64,000 bases of DNA from Actinacidiphila rubida (GTDB taxonomy: Bacteria; Actinomycetota; Actinomycetes; Streptomycetales; Streptomycetaceae). The notes beneath the pieces are model-generated. The model did not search any database, was not told where the DNA came from, and saw only the letters and a list, made by a program, of their open reading frames with translations. Of this stretch, positions 24,433 to 32,641 are shown one piece after another (position 1 is the stretch's first letter; every line of letters starts with the position of its first letter). A program made the translations under genes and the position numbers. The stretch is taken from the NCBI RefSeq assembly GCF_900110255.1, contig NZ_FODD01000015.1, positions 62,001 through 126,000 on the forward strand. Direction: 5' to 3'.

Positions 24433-25380
24433 ATGACAGATGTGCAGTCCGGTCTGACCGGCAAGAAGATCCACCCGGACGCATACGGGGCTCTGGTCGA
24501 GGCGCTGACCACGATCAATTGGAACAGGAACGCCTACCAGCAGGACATCCGTCGTCGCCTACGTGACCACCCCGAGCTGTTCGCTCGGCTCGACTTCTCC
24601 AACGGCGTCACGAAGCGCGAGACCTCGAACCAGCTGGTCAGCCTGCTGATGGCCGAGGAGAAGCGGTACCGTGAGCTGACGGTCGAGATGATGACCGACA
24701 TCTCGAAGCTCGACACGTTTCCGAACCTCACCAAGCAGGTGGACGCCGAGGACCTGTTGACCCAGGCGCGTGACGCCGTGGCCAACCTGCAGAAGTGGGC
24801 AGGGCGTCACGCCGAGATCGCGGAGGAGCGGGAGAAGTTCTCCGCCGAGCTGGCCGCCCACCGCGACCAGGTGGCGAAGACCCGCGGCTTCAGCGAGGTG
24901 CTCGACGAGCTGCGGCAGGAGTTCCTGAGTCTCCACGGCATGACCGATCGGCAGCGAGCGGGGATCGAGTTCGAGGGCTTCCTGCACCGGCTCTTCACCC
25001 TTTTTGACCTTCAGCCGACGCTGGCGTACAGCCTCAGCGGGGAGCAGATCGACGGCTCGATCTACCACGACACTAACCACTACATCGTTGAAGCGAAGTG
25101 GCTGGCCGGCACGGTCGAGGCCAAGCACCTCCGCGACTTCGACGGAAAGGTCCGGTTCAAGGGCAAGAACGCCTTGGGCCTGTTCGTCAGCGTCAACGGG
25201 TTCTCCGAGGGCGGCAAGGACTTGTTCCGCCAGGCCACATCCTTCGTCACGATGGACGGTGGCGACCTGTTCTGCGTGCTGGATGGACGCATCCGCATGG
25301 ACGAGCTGCTCGCTCGGAAGTCGGAGCACGCCAACCGCACGGGGGACTGCTACTTCCCGGCGACGCAGATGCACCTCTAG
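24433..25380 (+). CDS. Restriction-endonuclease-like protein with coiled coil
   Basis: A 315-residue protein. Residues 100-190 are strongly helical and probably coiled coil (ARDAVANLQKWAGRHAEIAEEREK). The C-terminal domain has FEGFLHRLF, QIDGSIYHDTNHYIVEAKW (D...EAK, a PD-(D/E)XK signature) and ALGLFVSVNGFSEGG, resembling Mrr-type restriction domains. No methyltransferase lies nearby, which fits a modification-dependent or abortive enzyme better than a classical restriction system. A small membrane protein follows 33 bases downstream. Confidence 0.75.
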   Translation: MTDVQSGLTGKKIHPDAYGALVEALTTINWNRNAYQQDIRRRLRDHPELFARLDFSNGVTKRETSNQLVSLLMAEEKRYRELTVEMMTDISKLDTFPNLTKQVDAEDLLTQARDAVANLQKWAGRHAEIAEEREKFSAELAAHRDQVAKTRGFSEVLDELRQEFLSLHGMTDRQRAGIEFEGFLHRLFTLFDLQPTLAYSLSGEQIDGSIYHDTNHYIVEAKWLAGTVEAKHLRDFDGKVRFKGKNALGLFVSVNGFSEGGKDLFRQATSFVTMDGGDLFCVLDGRIRMDELLARKSEHANRTGDCYFPATQMHL

Positions 25381-25413
25381 CACCACGCTCAGCGTTCAAA
25401 GAATGGGGGGACT

Positions 25414-25713
25414 GTGTCTGGTCGTGCTGGACGTTGGATCGAGGGCGTGGGGATCGGGCTGGCCGTCAATCTCCTCACAGCGATTCCCCTAAAGGTTGTC
25501 TGGCACCTTCAGTGGCAACGCATCATCAACGACTCCATGGTCACTTTCTCAATCTTGGTCTGTGTGGCCTTCCTCTACTGGGTCATCTCTGACTATCTGG
25601 CGGAACGGGCCGATGAAGCTGTACGCCGCCGCTTGGAACGTGCGGGTCGGTCTCGCGATGAGATCAGGCAAGAGATGCGCCGTCGTGAGCGCGCCAGGTG
25701 GTGGATTATCTGA
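25414..25713 (+). CDS. Two-helix membrane protein
   Basis: A 99-residue protein from GTG 25414 with hydrophobic segments near residues 10-25 (GVGIGLAVNLLTAIPL) and 43-60 (VTFSILVCVAFLYWVISD), and a highly charged Arg-rich tail. It follows the restriction-like gene closely and is followed by a strong hairpin, so the two genes may form a unit. Confidence 0.55.
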   Translation: MSGRAGRWIEGVGIGLAVNLLTAIPLKVVWHLQWQRIINDSMVTFSILVCVAFLYWVISDYLAERADEAVRRRLERAGRSRDEIRQEMRRRERARWWII

Positions 25714-25718
25714 TTGAC

Positions 25719-25753
25719 CGCGGGGGTGGTCCGAGCGTCGGACCACCCCCGCG
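25719..25753. terminator. Perfect 16-bp hairpin between convergent genes
   Basis: Arms 25719-25734 and 25738-25753 are perfectly complementary around GCG. It lies between the ends of convergent genes at 25713 and 25759, so it probably terminates both. Confidence 0.85.
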
Positions 25754-25758
25754 CGGTG

Positions 25759-25923
25759 TCACCGGTCGCGGACGGCGTATCCCACCGCCACGAGGGCGAC
25801 CAGGGTGTAGCCGAGAGTGCGGACCCCCGAGGGGGACCAGTTGTTGCCGATGGCGGACAGCAGCACGACGAGGGCGACGTAGGGCCAGGTCGTCGGGGCG
25901 CTGCGCGGGGGCTGGGCGTTCAT
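25759..25923 (-). CDS. Small two-helix membrane protein
   Basis: A 54-residue protein with two hydrophobic segments (TWPYVALVVLLSAIGNNW and TLGYTLVALVAVGYAV). ATG 25923 is chosen; the frame upstream lacks membrane or conserved content. Function unknown. Confidence 0.5.
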   Translation of the reverse strand: MNAQPPRSAPTTWPYVALVVLLSAIGNNWSPSGVRTLGYTLVALVAVGYAVRDR

Positions 25924-26144
25924 CGGTGTTCTCGGGACCTTCCTGTTCAACGCCCAGGCCACTCCGGGGCGTTGACTCCAGAGAAGCTGTCCGGGCGCCG
26001 AATGGCGAGGATCATGGACGGACCCGGGGAAAGCCGGACGTTTGTCCGTGGCGACGCCTACCCTGATGGGCACGGCCGGACAGTTCTGGACGGCCCCGGA
26101 CAGTCCCGGACGCCCGCGGACCCTGCCCAGCCTGCGAAGGAGGC

Positions 26145-27317
26145 TTGTTGTCTGCGGAAGACCTGACCGAGCACCTGCGCCGGCTGCGCGTCCGGGCTGG
26201 TAACCCCTCGGTCCGCGAGCTGGAGCGCCTTACCGAGCAGCAAGGCCCCCGCCGTCGCCTCAGCAGCTCGACGATCCACGACAAGCTGAACGGCAAGAGC
26301 CCGCTGAAGCTGCCCCAGCTCCTGGCGCTCGTCCAGGCGTGCGCTGACTACGCCCGTGCCCATGGCATCAGCCTGTCCAGCGAAGACCTCGACCAGGCTC
26401 TGTGGCGTGGACGCCTTGAGCCCACGCAGGCGCCTGCGACGGTCGAGGTGGCGACTCCCGCGCCGCCCTTTATCCCAGTTCCTTCCTTCCTAGTGGAAAA
26501 GCCGGACCTCAGCCCGCCCGAGTGGCTGTGGAATCTGCCGCCAGAGATCATAGAGCCACTCCGCAACGCCGGAATGGACGACGTAGTAGAGCTCATCGAA
26601 GGCCGTTCTGGAAAGCCTTTGACGGAGTGGCTGCCTCAGGTGTTCAGTGCTCTTTCCACGGCGGGCATGGCATACACGCCCTTCGTGCAATGGGCATCCG
26701 AGAAGCCGGTCCGTGAGCTTGTTCCCTTGATTGAAGCCGTCGGAGACAACAAGGATGACCCCGTCTTGACGAGCCTCCTTTATTGGGTTTCGAAAAACCA
26801 AAGTGCCGAGAAGCTTCCTTCTTTGGTTGTGGCGCTGCGAAGGGCGGCGGAAGAGTATTTTGATGGCCACGACCTAGCCCAGCGTCTGATCTCGTTCATT
26901 TCCGGCAAGGATGTCGGTGTGTATATAAGGGGATTGCGCAAGGACTGTGTTCCGGTTGTCAACGCATTTCGAAGCGCTACTTTGCTGAACGACTCCAATC
27001 GAATCGTTCGTGAGATTGGCCGGTACCGAACTGCTGTAGTTATACGCCTTGTTGGCGAATTCGGCGGGCCGGGAACGCCCGACGGTGACGCCGTGCTCGC
27101 GGCTGTGGGTAAGGGTAGTGACTATCACATCGCAGAGGTACTGCGAGAATTGCGCACCTCGCGGTTCTCTAGTGAGGTTAAGCGCCATCACCTCGTGCGC
27201 ATCGTTTTTGGCGTGGCTCCCGAAAGGCGCCTGCTGACTGCCGACGAGCTGGGCCGTCGGGGACTGCAAGAGGAATCGCAGGTCTTTCGTGATATGAAGG
27301 ATGTTCCGCCCTTCTAG
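26145..27317 (+). CDS. Helix-turn-helix protein with a long helical C-terminus
   Basis: A 390-residue protein from a TTG at 26145 or 26148 behind GAAGGAGG. Residues 1-90 resemble the XRE-like N-terminal domain common in streptomycete mobile elements (VRELERLTEQ, SSSTIHDKLNGKSP). From about residue 115 the base composition changes to a lower GC content with codons such as ATA, TTT and AAG, and the predicted structure becomes all-helical with no family recognised. This suggests a recombined gene with an acquired 3' part. Confidence 0.6.
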   Translation: MLSAEDLTEHLRRLRVRAGNPSVRELERLTEQQGPRRRLSSSTIHDKLNGKSPLKLPQLLALVQACADYARAHGISLSSEDLDQALWRGRLEPTQAPATVEVATPAPPFIPVPSFLVEKPDLSPPEWLWNLPPEIIEPLRNAGMDDVVELIEGRSGKPLTEWLPQVFSALSTAGMAYTPFVQWASEKPVRELVPLIEAVGDNKDDPVLTSLLYWVSKNQSAEKLPSLVVALRRAAEEYFDGHDLAQRLISFISGKDVGVYIRGLRKDCVPVVNAFRSATLLNDSNRIVREIGRYRTAVVIRLVGEFGGPGTPDGDAVLAAVGKGSDYHIAEVLRELRTSRFSSEVKRHHLVRIVFGVAPERRLLTADELGRRGLQEESQVFRDMKDVPPF

Positions 27318-27525
27318 TCCAACAGTCAGGATGCCTCAGGCCCGTCGTGCTAACAGCCCAACGGCAGAACGGCCCAACGGGGTAAGACTTGTGGCACCCC
27401 CGGGCAGCATAGTTTCATGGGGTGGTACGGCAGCAGGGTGCAGCCACCCGCCTCGCCCCATGGGCGGGTATTGGGCAGCGGAATCCGAGGCCGGTGACGG
27501 TAACACTCACCGGAGGATCACCACA

Positions 27526-27747
27526 ATGCCCACTCTGCAATTCAGCCGCGCGGCCATGAAGCAGGCCCAGGTGAGTCGAGGGGTCAGCCGTAAGGAGCTG
27601 GCCGCGCGACTCGGGCGGTCTGTCAGCCTCGTGAATCACTGGCTCTATGGCGTTAAGTCGCCAGACCTCATCAGCATCGGTCGCCTGGCAGATGCCCTCG
27701 GCGTTGAGTACACCGAGCTTATCGAGCGTGTCGAGGTGACCAAGTGA
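27526..27747 (+). CDS. XRE-family regulator
   Basis: A 73-residue single-domain helix-turn-helix protein (SRKELAARLGRSVSLVNHWLYG) from ATG 27526 behind CGGAGG. It sits at the head of the replication module and probably controls it. Its stop shares a base with the next small start (TGATG). Confidence 0.85.
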   Translation: MPTLQFSRAAMKQAQVSRGVSRKELAARLGRSVSLVNHWLYGVKSPDLISIGRLADALGVEYTELIERVEVTK

Positions 27748-27839
27748 TGGTTCTCAACGACGCGCGCCCGATGACGCCCGCCGAGTACAGGCGGCTGCTC
27801 CGACTCCTGTTCGGCCCTCGCAAAGGCCAGGCCCAATAA
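27747..27839 (+). CDS. Very small protein coupled to the XRE regulator
   Basis: A 30-residue frame, starting MVLNDARPMTPAEYRRLLRL, that begins in the stop of the XRE gene. The overlap and the amphipathic basic helix suggest it is real. Function unknown. Confidence 0.5.
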   Translation: MVLNDARPMTPAEYRRLLRLLFGPRKGQAQ

Positions 27840-28009
27840 CGCCGACATGACGAAGCCCCCCGTCGCGGCCAGGCGAACCGAGGGCTTGTCTCAAGGAATT
27901 TGGCGTCGGCTACCACCCCGACGCCGGAACACTGGAAAGGAGACCTGCACAACCGAAGAAACCGCGAGAGCAACCCACCGCAAGCAAAGGAACAAACGAA
28001 AGGCTCTCT

Positions 28010-30823
28010 ATGATCCTCCACCAGGAAACCACAGCGGTGATCCCCGGACAATCCAGGGCTCAATGCGACCGCCCGGGGTGCGCAATGGCACCGAGCAAGG
28101 GTCCGTTCGCCCAGTCATTCGCCCAGTATCGAGACGCCGGGTGGCTCGGAACGCTGCGGCTGCCCAAGCACGCCAAGATCCCAGTCCCCACCGGGTTCAC
28201 AGGCGAAAAACACTCCGGAGTCTGGCCCGAGGACAGCCGCCTTCATGGTTGGAGCCATGAGAGTTCCACCAACATCGGGCTCCGGCTGCCTGAGAACGTC
28301 ATCGCCATCGACATTGATCACTACGGTGACAAGAAGGGCGCCGATGAGGTTGCGAAGGCTGAGGCCGAATGGGGGCCGCTTCCGGCGACCTGGCGAGGGA
28401 CCAAGCGGGGCGCTGACAACCCGTCGGGAAAGCTGCTGTTTCAGGTGCCGCCTGGACTGCGCTGGCCCTCTCACCTGAACGGTGATGGATCACACGTCGA
28501 CATCATTCACCACGAGTACCGCTTCATCGTGGCGTGGCCGTCCGTGGTGTCAGTCGACGACGCCTCGAAGGCCACTATGACCGAGAAGTGGTACACGCCG
28601 TCGGGTGTAGAGGCGGACAGGGTGCCGCGAGTCGATGAGTTCCCAGAACTGCCTCAGCCGTGGATTGACGGCCTCCAGCAGCGCGCCAAGGATCAGCCCA
28701 AGACGAAGAACCTTCCGGACGTTCCCTCGATCCCTCACGACGTGGACCCCGAAAAGCCCTGGTACATCAACGCCCTCGTCAAGCCCTCAGCGACCGGTCG
28801 CGGTAACGGCAACAGCCTGTCGGTCGCGGGCGGCGCGGCCGAGATGTTCGTCAGGTCCGGCGTGCCATTCGAGGTTGCTATGGCTCTCGTCCTGAACTAC
28901 GAGCGGGCTTCTGACAACCCGCAGCCCGATCAGGTCGTCGCCGATCAACTCCAGCGAATGTGGGCGAAGGAGTCCGAGAAGCAGGAATCCGGGATGACCG
29001 AGCGGACCGGGTACCTGCAGCCCCGACGTGGTCACTTCGGGTACGAGACCCGCCGGGACTACATGGGCAAGAGGGGACCGGAGTCGGAGATCGTCCCATT
29101 CTCCGACTTCCAGGTCCAGGCCACCAGCGTTAGCTCTGCCGACGGCAGGACCGTCTGGACCGTCGACCTGATCCGGGACGACGGCAAGACCTTCCGCGAC
29201 GTCGAGTTGCCGGCCGAGGTCCTTAACAGCACGGCCACCTTGAGCGGGTGGGCTATGGGTTATCAGTGCTCTCTCATCTTCAGCGATGACCGGGCCCAGC
29301 GCGGGAAGCCGGGCGTGCGGCTGATGAAGCTGCTGCGATCCCAGAACCCGGTCGAGTGCCGGGTGATCAGTCACCTCGGCTGGGACGACACCGCGAAGGC
29401 GTTCATCACGTACGAGGGCGCCATCACCAGGAACGGGGTCAACCGGAAGGCCGGTGTCCGGCCCGCCAAGCACCTGGCCGTCAGCAAACTGGTCGATCAC
29501 TTCTACGGGTTCGACAAGACCGAGGAGGAGACGAGGGAGGTCCTGCGGGAAGTGCTGACCTTCCACGACGAGGAGTTCACGTCGGTGTTCACCTCGTGGC
29601 TCGCCGCGGGCGTGGTCAAGGGCCAGCTCATGCAGCGGACCTCGATGTTCCCGATCTTCCTGGTTCAGGCAGCCAGCGAGTCCGGCAAGACCACGGGCTT
29701 CGCGCAGCTGATTAAGCAGCTGTTCGGCAACCGCGCGAAGGAAGGGAGCATCGGGACCCGCGCATCGATTCGGGACTCCCTGACCGCCCATCGAGGTGCC
29801 CCGGTGCACGTGGACGACGCCGACGACATCGAGCACGTCAAGGAGGTCCTGAGGCAGGCCACTGCTGAGGGGGCGGTGGACAAGAAGGGCGAGGACCGGA
29901 CGTCGACCGTGCGGTCGAAGCTGCTCGCCCCGGTCTGGATCTCGATGGAGGGGTCCAGCCTCCTCGACGACAAGGCCATGAACGACCGGATCGTGTCAGC
30001 CTCGCTCCCCAACCCTAAGGGCCGGATGAGCCTGCACGACCCGACCAAGCCCCAATGGGACGACATCGTGGACCTGAGGAACCGGTACTCCGGGGAGCAC
30101 GGTCTGACGATCTACGCCGGGACCCTTGTGCAGATGATCCTCAAGGCGGCCGAGGAGCGGCTGTCGGAGTTCACCAAGCTACGCAAGAGCAGCGGTCGGC
30201 ACCACGACAAGATGGCCATCCTCCGTGTGGGGGCGCGCATCCTGTCCGACGTCACCGACGACCCGAGCCACGTCGAGCGTGTAGACGCGTGGGTCTCCAG
30301 CCAGGTGGACACCGGCAACGAGAACGCCCTCACTATGAAGCTGATCCCGGCCGCCCTCATGGCCCTTGGCGCTCCTGCCCTGCCGATCCGAATCAACCAG
30401 ACCCCGCACTACGGGGTGGTCTCCCCGGTACTGGTGGCCCCGGCTCCCAGCGAAGGTGTTGACGCTCCCAGCCGGGTGTGGGTGAACGTCGGCAACCTCG
30501 CGGCCTGGTGGGAGAGATATGCGGGCAACAAGCTCGACCCGAGGACCGAGACCAAGTCGGCTCTTGCAGAGCAGGCAAAGCGTCTCCCTGAAATGAAGGG
30601 CGAAAGCTCCGGAGATCGAAACGTCGACTGGATCCAGGCGTACGTGACCAGCACGGTCGCTGAGAACGGTAAGTCCCGGCCTCGCCCGCGTTACCAGCGG
30701 CTGCCGGATGCCATTTCCGCCCGCCTGCTTGACGAGCTGGGGATCGGCGAGGGCACCGACGAGAAGGTCAGCGGCGGCAACAAGCTGAACCCCGCGCAGA
30801 GCACGGCAGTGGAACGGGCCTGA
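28010..30823 (+). CDS. Primase-polymerase with C-terminal ATPase: replication protein
   Basis: A 937-residue protein. The N-terminal 250 residues match a bifunctional primase-polymerase (archaeo-eukaryotic primase type): NIGLRLPENVIAIDIDHY with Asp101 and Asp103, then GGKxLF-like SGKLLFQVP and HVDIIHHEYRFIVAWPS. A Walker A (ASESGKTT) lies near residue 557 followed by a probable Walker B (APVHVDDADD), as in superfamily 3-like replicative ATPases. It probably starts autonomous replication of the excised element. The repeat array directly downstream is its likely target. Confidence 0.82.
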   Translation: MILHQETTAVIPGQSRAQCDRPGCAMAPSKGPFAQSFAQYRDAGWLGTLRLPKHAKIPVPTGFTGEKHSGVWPEDSRLHGWSHESSTNIGLRLPENVIAIDIDHYGDKKGADEVAKAEAEWGPLPATWRGTKRGADNPSGKLLFQVPPGLRWPSHLNGDGSHVDIIHHEYRFIVAWPSVVSVDDASKATMTEKWYTPSGVEADRVPRVDEFPELPQPWIDGLQQRAKDQPKTKNLPDVPSIPHDVDPEKPWYINALVKPSATGRGNGNSLSVAGGAAEMFVRSGVPFEVAMALVLNYERASDNPQPDQVVADQLQRMWAKESEKQESGMTERTGYLQPRRGHFGYETRRDYMGKRGPESEIVPFSDFQVQATSVSSADGRTVWTVDLIRDDGKTFRDVELPAEVLNSTATLSGWAMGYQCSLIFSDDRAQRGKPGVRLMKLLRSQNPVECRVISHLGWDDTAKAFITYEGAITRNGVNRKAGVRPAKHLAVSKLVDHFYGFDKTEEETREVLREVLTFHDEEFTSVFTSWLAAGVVKGQLMQRTSMFPIFLVQAASESGKTTGFAQLIKQLFGNRAKEGSIGTRASIRDSLTAHRGAPVHVDDADDIEHVKEVLRQATAEGAVDKKGEDRTSTVRSKLLAPVWISMEGSSLLDDKAMNDRIVSASLPNPKGRMSLHDPTKPQWDDIVDLRNRYSGEHGLTIYAGTLVQMILKAAEERLSEFTKLRKSSGRHHDKMAILRVGARILSDVTDDPSHVERVDAWVSSQVDTGNENALTMKLIPAALMALGAPALPIRINQTPHYGVVSPVLVAPAPSEGVDAPSRVWVNVGNLAAWWERYAGNKLDPRTETKSALAEQAKRLPEMKGESSGDRNVDWIQAYVTSTVAENGKSRPRPRYQRLPDAISARLLDELGIGEGTDEKVSGGNKLNPAQSTAVERA

Positions 30824-31161
30824 CGTGGCGCCCGTTCCGGCGGCCGTTCTGGGCCCGTTCTGCGCCCGTTCCATCCACCAGAAACAAAGCCAACTCACAA
30901 CCGGAAAAATACCCGAACAAGCCAGCCCCAAAAATTCCCCCAAACACCCCCCAGGAACGGGCGGAACGGGCCACGGAACGGGCATAGAACGGGGGTGCCC
31001 GTTCTATCAGCCTGGCCGGTCAGAGCATATGAAGACCCCCATGGAACGGGGGAACGGGCCAGAAGAAAGATCTCTTTTTGTAGGGGGGAGGGGGGATCCC
31101 CCCTACCCCCCCCGGGGGCCGGAGGGGGCGCGTCTCTCCGCCGGAGCCCGTTCCCCGTTCC
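30811..31161. other. Phased repeat array, probable replication origin
   Basis: Fourteen copies of GAACGG/CCGTTC (mostly within GGAACGGGC) lie in both orientations at 30812, 30832, 30844, 30855, 30866, 30955, 30964, 30976, 30987, 30999, 31044, 31052, 31148 and 31155. Most neighbours are 11-12 bases apart, one helical turn. An A-rich, G-poor segment (30873-30950) lies between two clusters, and G-tract/C-tract sequence with a palindromic GGGGGGATCCCCCC lies at 31081-31135. Position after the primase gene fits an iteron origin. Confidence 0.65.
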
Positions 31162-31217
31162 ATCACCAGTACAACACCCCGGAGAACAGACCAATAACTG
31201 ATCAAGGCGGGCATGGA

Positions 31218-31510
31218 ATGGAGCAGTTCAGCCCCGTGATAGCGGCGGGCGTGGCGTGGGCCATCCGAGCGGCCATACCGCCGCCACGAGAACCCCGGAA
31301 GGGCAAGAAGAGCCCCGCATCTCGCAGAACCAATCAGCCCGGCGAAGAGACACCCGGCGTGACGCCCGAACCGATCAGCGACGAGCGTCTGGCCGCGATC
31401 AGGGGTCTGGGCACGACGAACACCGAACGATCTACACGCTCGACCAGGCCGTGGACGACCTGCTGGCCGAGGTCGACCGGCTCCGCGCCGCACAAACCGC
31501 CAACCGCTGA
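31218..31510 (+). pseudogene. Probably frameshifted small gene
   Basis: One frame from ATG 31218 (MEQFSPV...) reaches ISDERLAAIRGLG, a segment common in actinophage Ea22-like proteins. The continuation typical of that family (TIYTLDQAVDDLLAEVDRLRAA) lies in a different frame, from about 31419 to the TGA at 31508-31510. This suggests a deletion or frameshift near 31410. The family link is from memory. Confidence 0.5.
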
Positions 31511-31523
31511 GGAGACCAAGGCC

Positions 31524-31844
31524 ATGAACGACGACGAGATCGACGAGGCTTGCGACGCCATCGAGCGAGAGCTGGAGGGGCTGGGTGAGTTCCCGCCGGG
31601 CGAGTGGGTGACGGTGAACGGCCAACCCGTGTACCGCGAGAGCACCGCGTTCACCGCGCTGATCACCGACGAGAACGGCGAGTACAAGTTCACGACGCCC
31701 CTGGGCGCGGCCCTGGAGATCAGCCGCCGGGCGGCGAACGCCCCGCGGCCCCCGCTCAACGTGTCGCCGGCACCCGACGGACCGCCCGCGATGGATGCAC
31801 CGTGGTGGCCGCGCGAGTGGCTCCCGCCCGGCGCCACCAGCTAG
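31524..31844 (+). CDS. Small hypothetical protein
   Basis: A 106-residue protein from ATG 31524 behind GAGGAG. The acidic N-terminal helix (DDEIDEACDAIERELEGL) precedes a short β-rich segment (GEWVTVNGQPVYRE, DENGEYKFTTP) and a Pro-rich tail. Function unknown. Confidence 0.6.
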   Translation: MNDDEIDEACDAIERELEGLGEFPPGEWVTVNGQPVYRESTAFTALITDENGEYKFTTPLGAALEISRRAANAPRPPLNVSPAPDGPPAMDAPWWPREWLPPGATS

Positions 31845-32011
31845 CCGCCGCGGTGGCCCTACGGCGACGCGGGACGGGGTCTCCCGCGACACGAGACCCC
31901 GTCCGGGGCGCCGAGTACCGGCCGCCCTCTCCCAGGTCCAGGAAGACCCCGCCGGAGCCCTCGGCCCGGCTGACGATCAACCAAGGAGTGTATGAACCCA
32001 GAGGAGACATC

Positions 32012-32239
32012 GTGATCACCAGCACTCCCACCGTTGCGGTACTCATGCTGGTGCTCGACCAGTTGGGCGGTCAGCGGTCTCCCCGCGAGGTCTGGTCGTA
32101 CCTGGTGAAGGAGCTCGGGTACGCGGGCACCGTGACCGACGTGAACCAGGCCCTCCGCTCGATGGCCGATCGATGGCCGACCGTGGCCAGGCGAACGCTG
32201 GTCGGTGGCCGGGCCCTCTACTCGCTGACCGACGACTGA
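32012..32239 (+). CDS. Small winged-helix-like protein
   Basis: A 75-residue protein from GTG 32012 behind GAGGAGA (GTG 31988 is an alternative). The pattern SPREVWSYLVKELGYAGTVTDVNQALRSM then GRALYSLTDD resembles a small winged helix. No family recognised. Confidence 0.5.
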   Translation: MITSTPTVAVLMLVLDQLGGQRSPREVWSYLVKELGYAGTVTDVNQALRSMADRWPTVARRTLVGGRALYSLTDD

Positions 32240-32284
32240 CTACCGCGGGCTGGGCGCCCACCAGTCCAACACCCAAGGAGGTCT

Positions 32285-32599
32285 ATGAATGACTTCACGT
32301 TCGTCCGCGCCGACCGCGCAGCTCTGATGGTCGGGCTGTTCGTCGACGACCACGCGGTGACTGTCTCGGCGATGCCGCTGCTCGGCTACCGCCACCGCCT
32401 CGATGGCCACGCGGTGCCGGTCTTCGACGACGCGGGACGGCCCACCACTCAGGCTGAGGTCGAGGCCAACCTCTGCGGAGGCCACTTGCAAGGCGGCGGG
32501 TGCCGGAAGCTCGTGGCCCTCTACGACGCGACCGACCCCGACCAGGCGGACGCGGCATGGCGAGTAGCCGGCCAGACCCTTGACGCCATGATCAGCTGA
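32285..32599 (+). CDS. Hypothetical protein
   Basis: A 104-residue soluble protein from ATG 32285, with AAGGAGG upstream. Two cysteines (LCGGH and GGCRK) are the only notable residues. No family recognised. Confidence 0.6.
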   Translation: MNDFTFVRADRAALMVGLFVDDHAVTVSAMPLLGYRHRLDGHAVPVFDDAGRPTTQAEVEANLCGGHLQGGGCRKLVALYDATDPDQADAAWRVAGQTLDAMIS

Positions 32600-32641
32600 A
32601 ACCCCCGGTCAGGCGGGTGGCTGGGGTGCCATACTGCGCGG

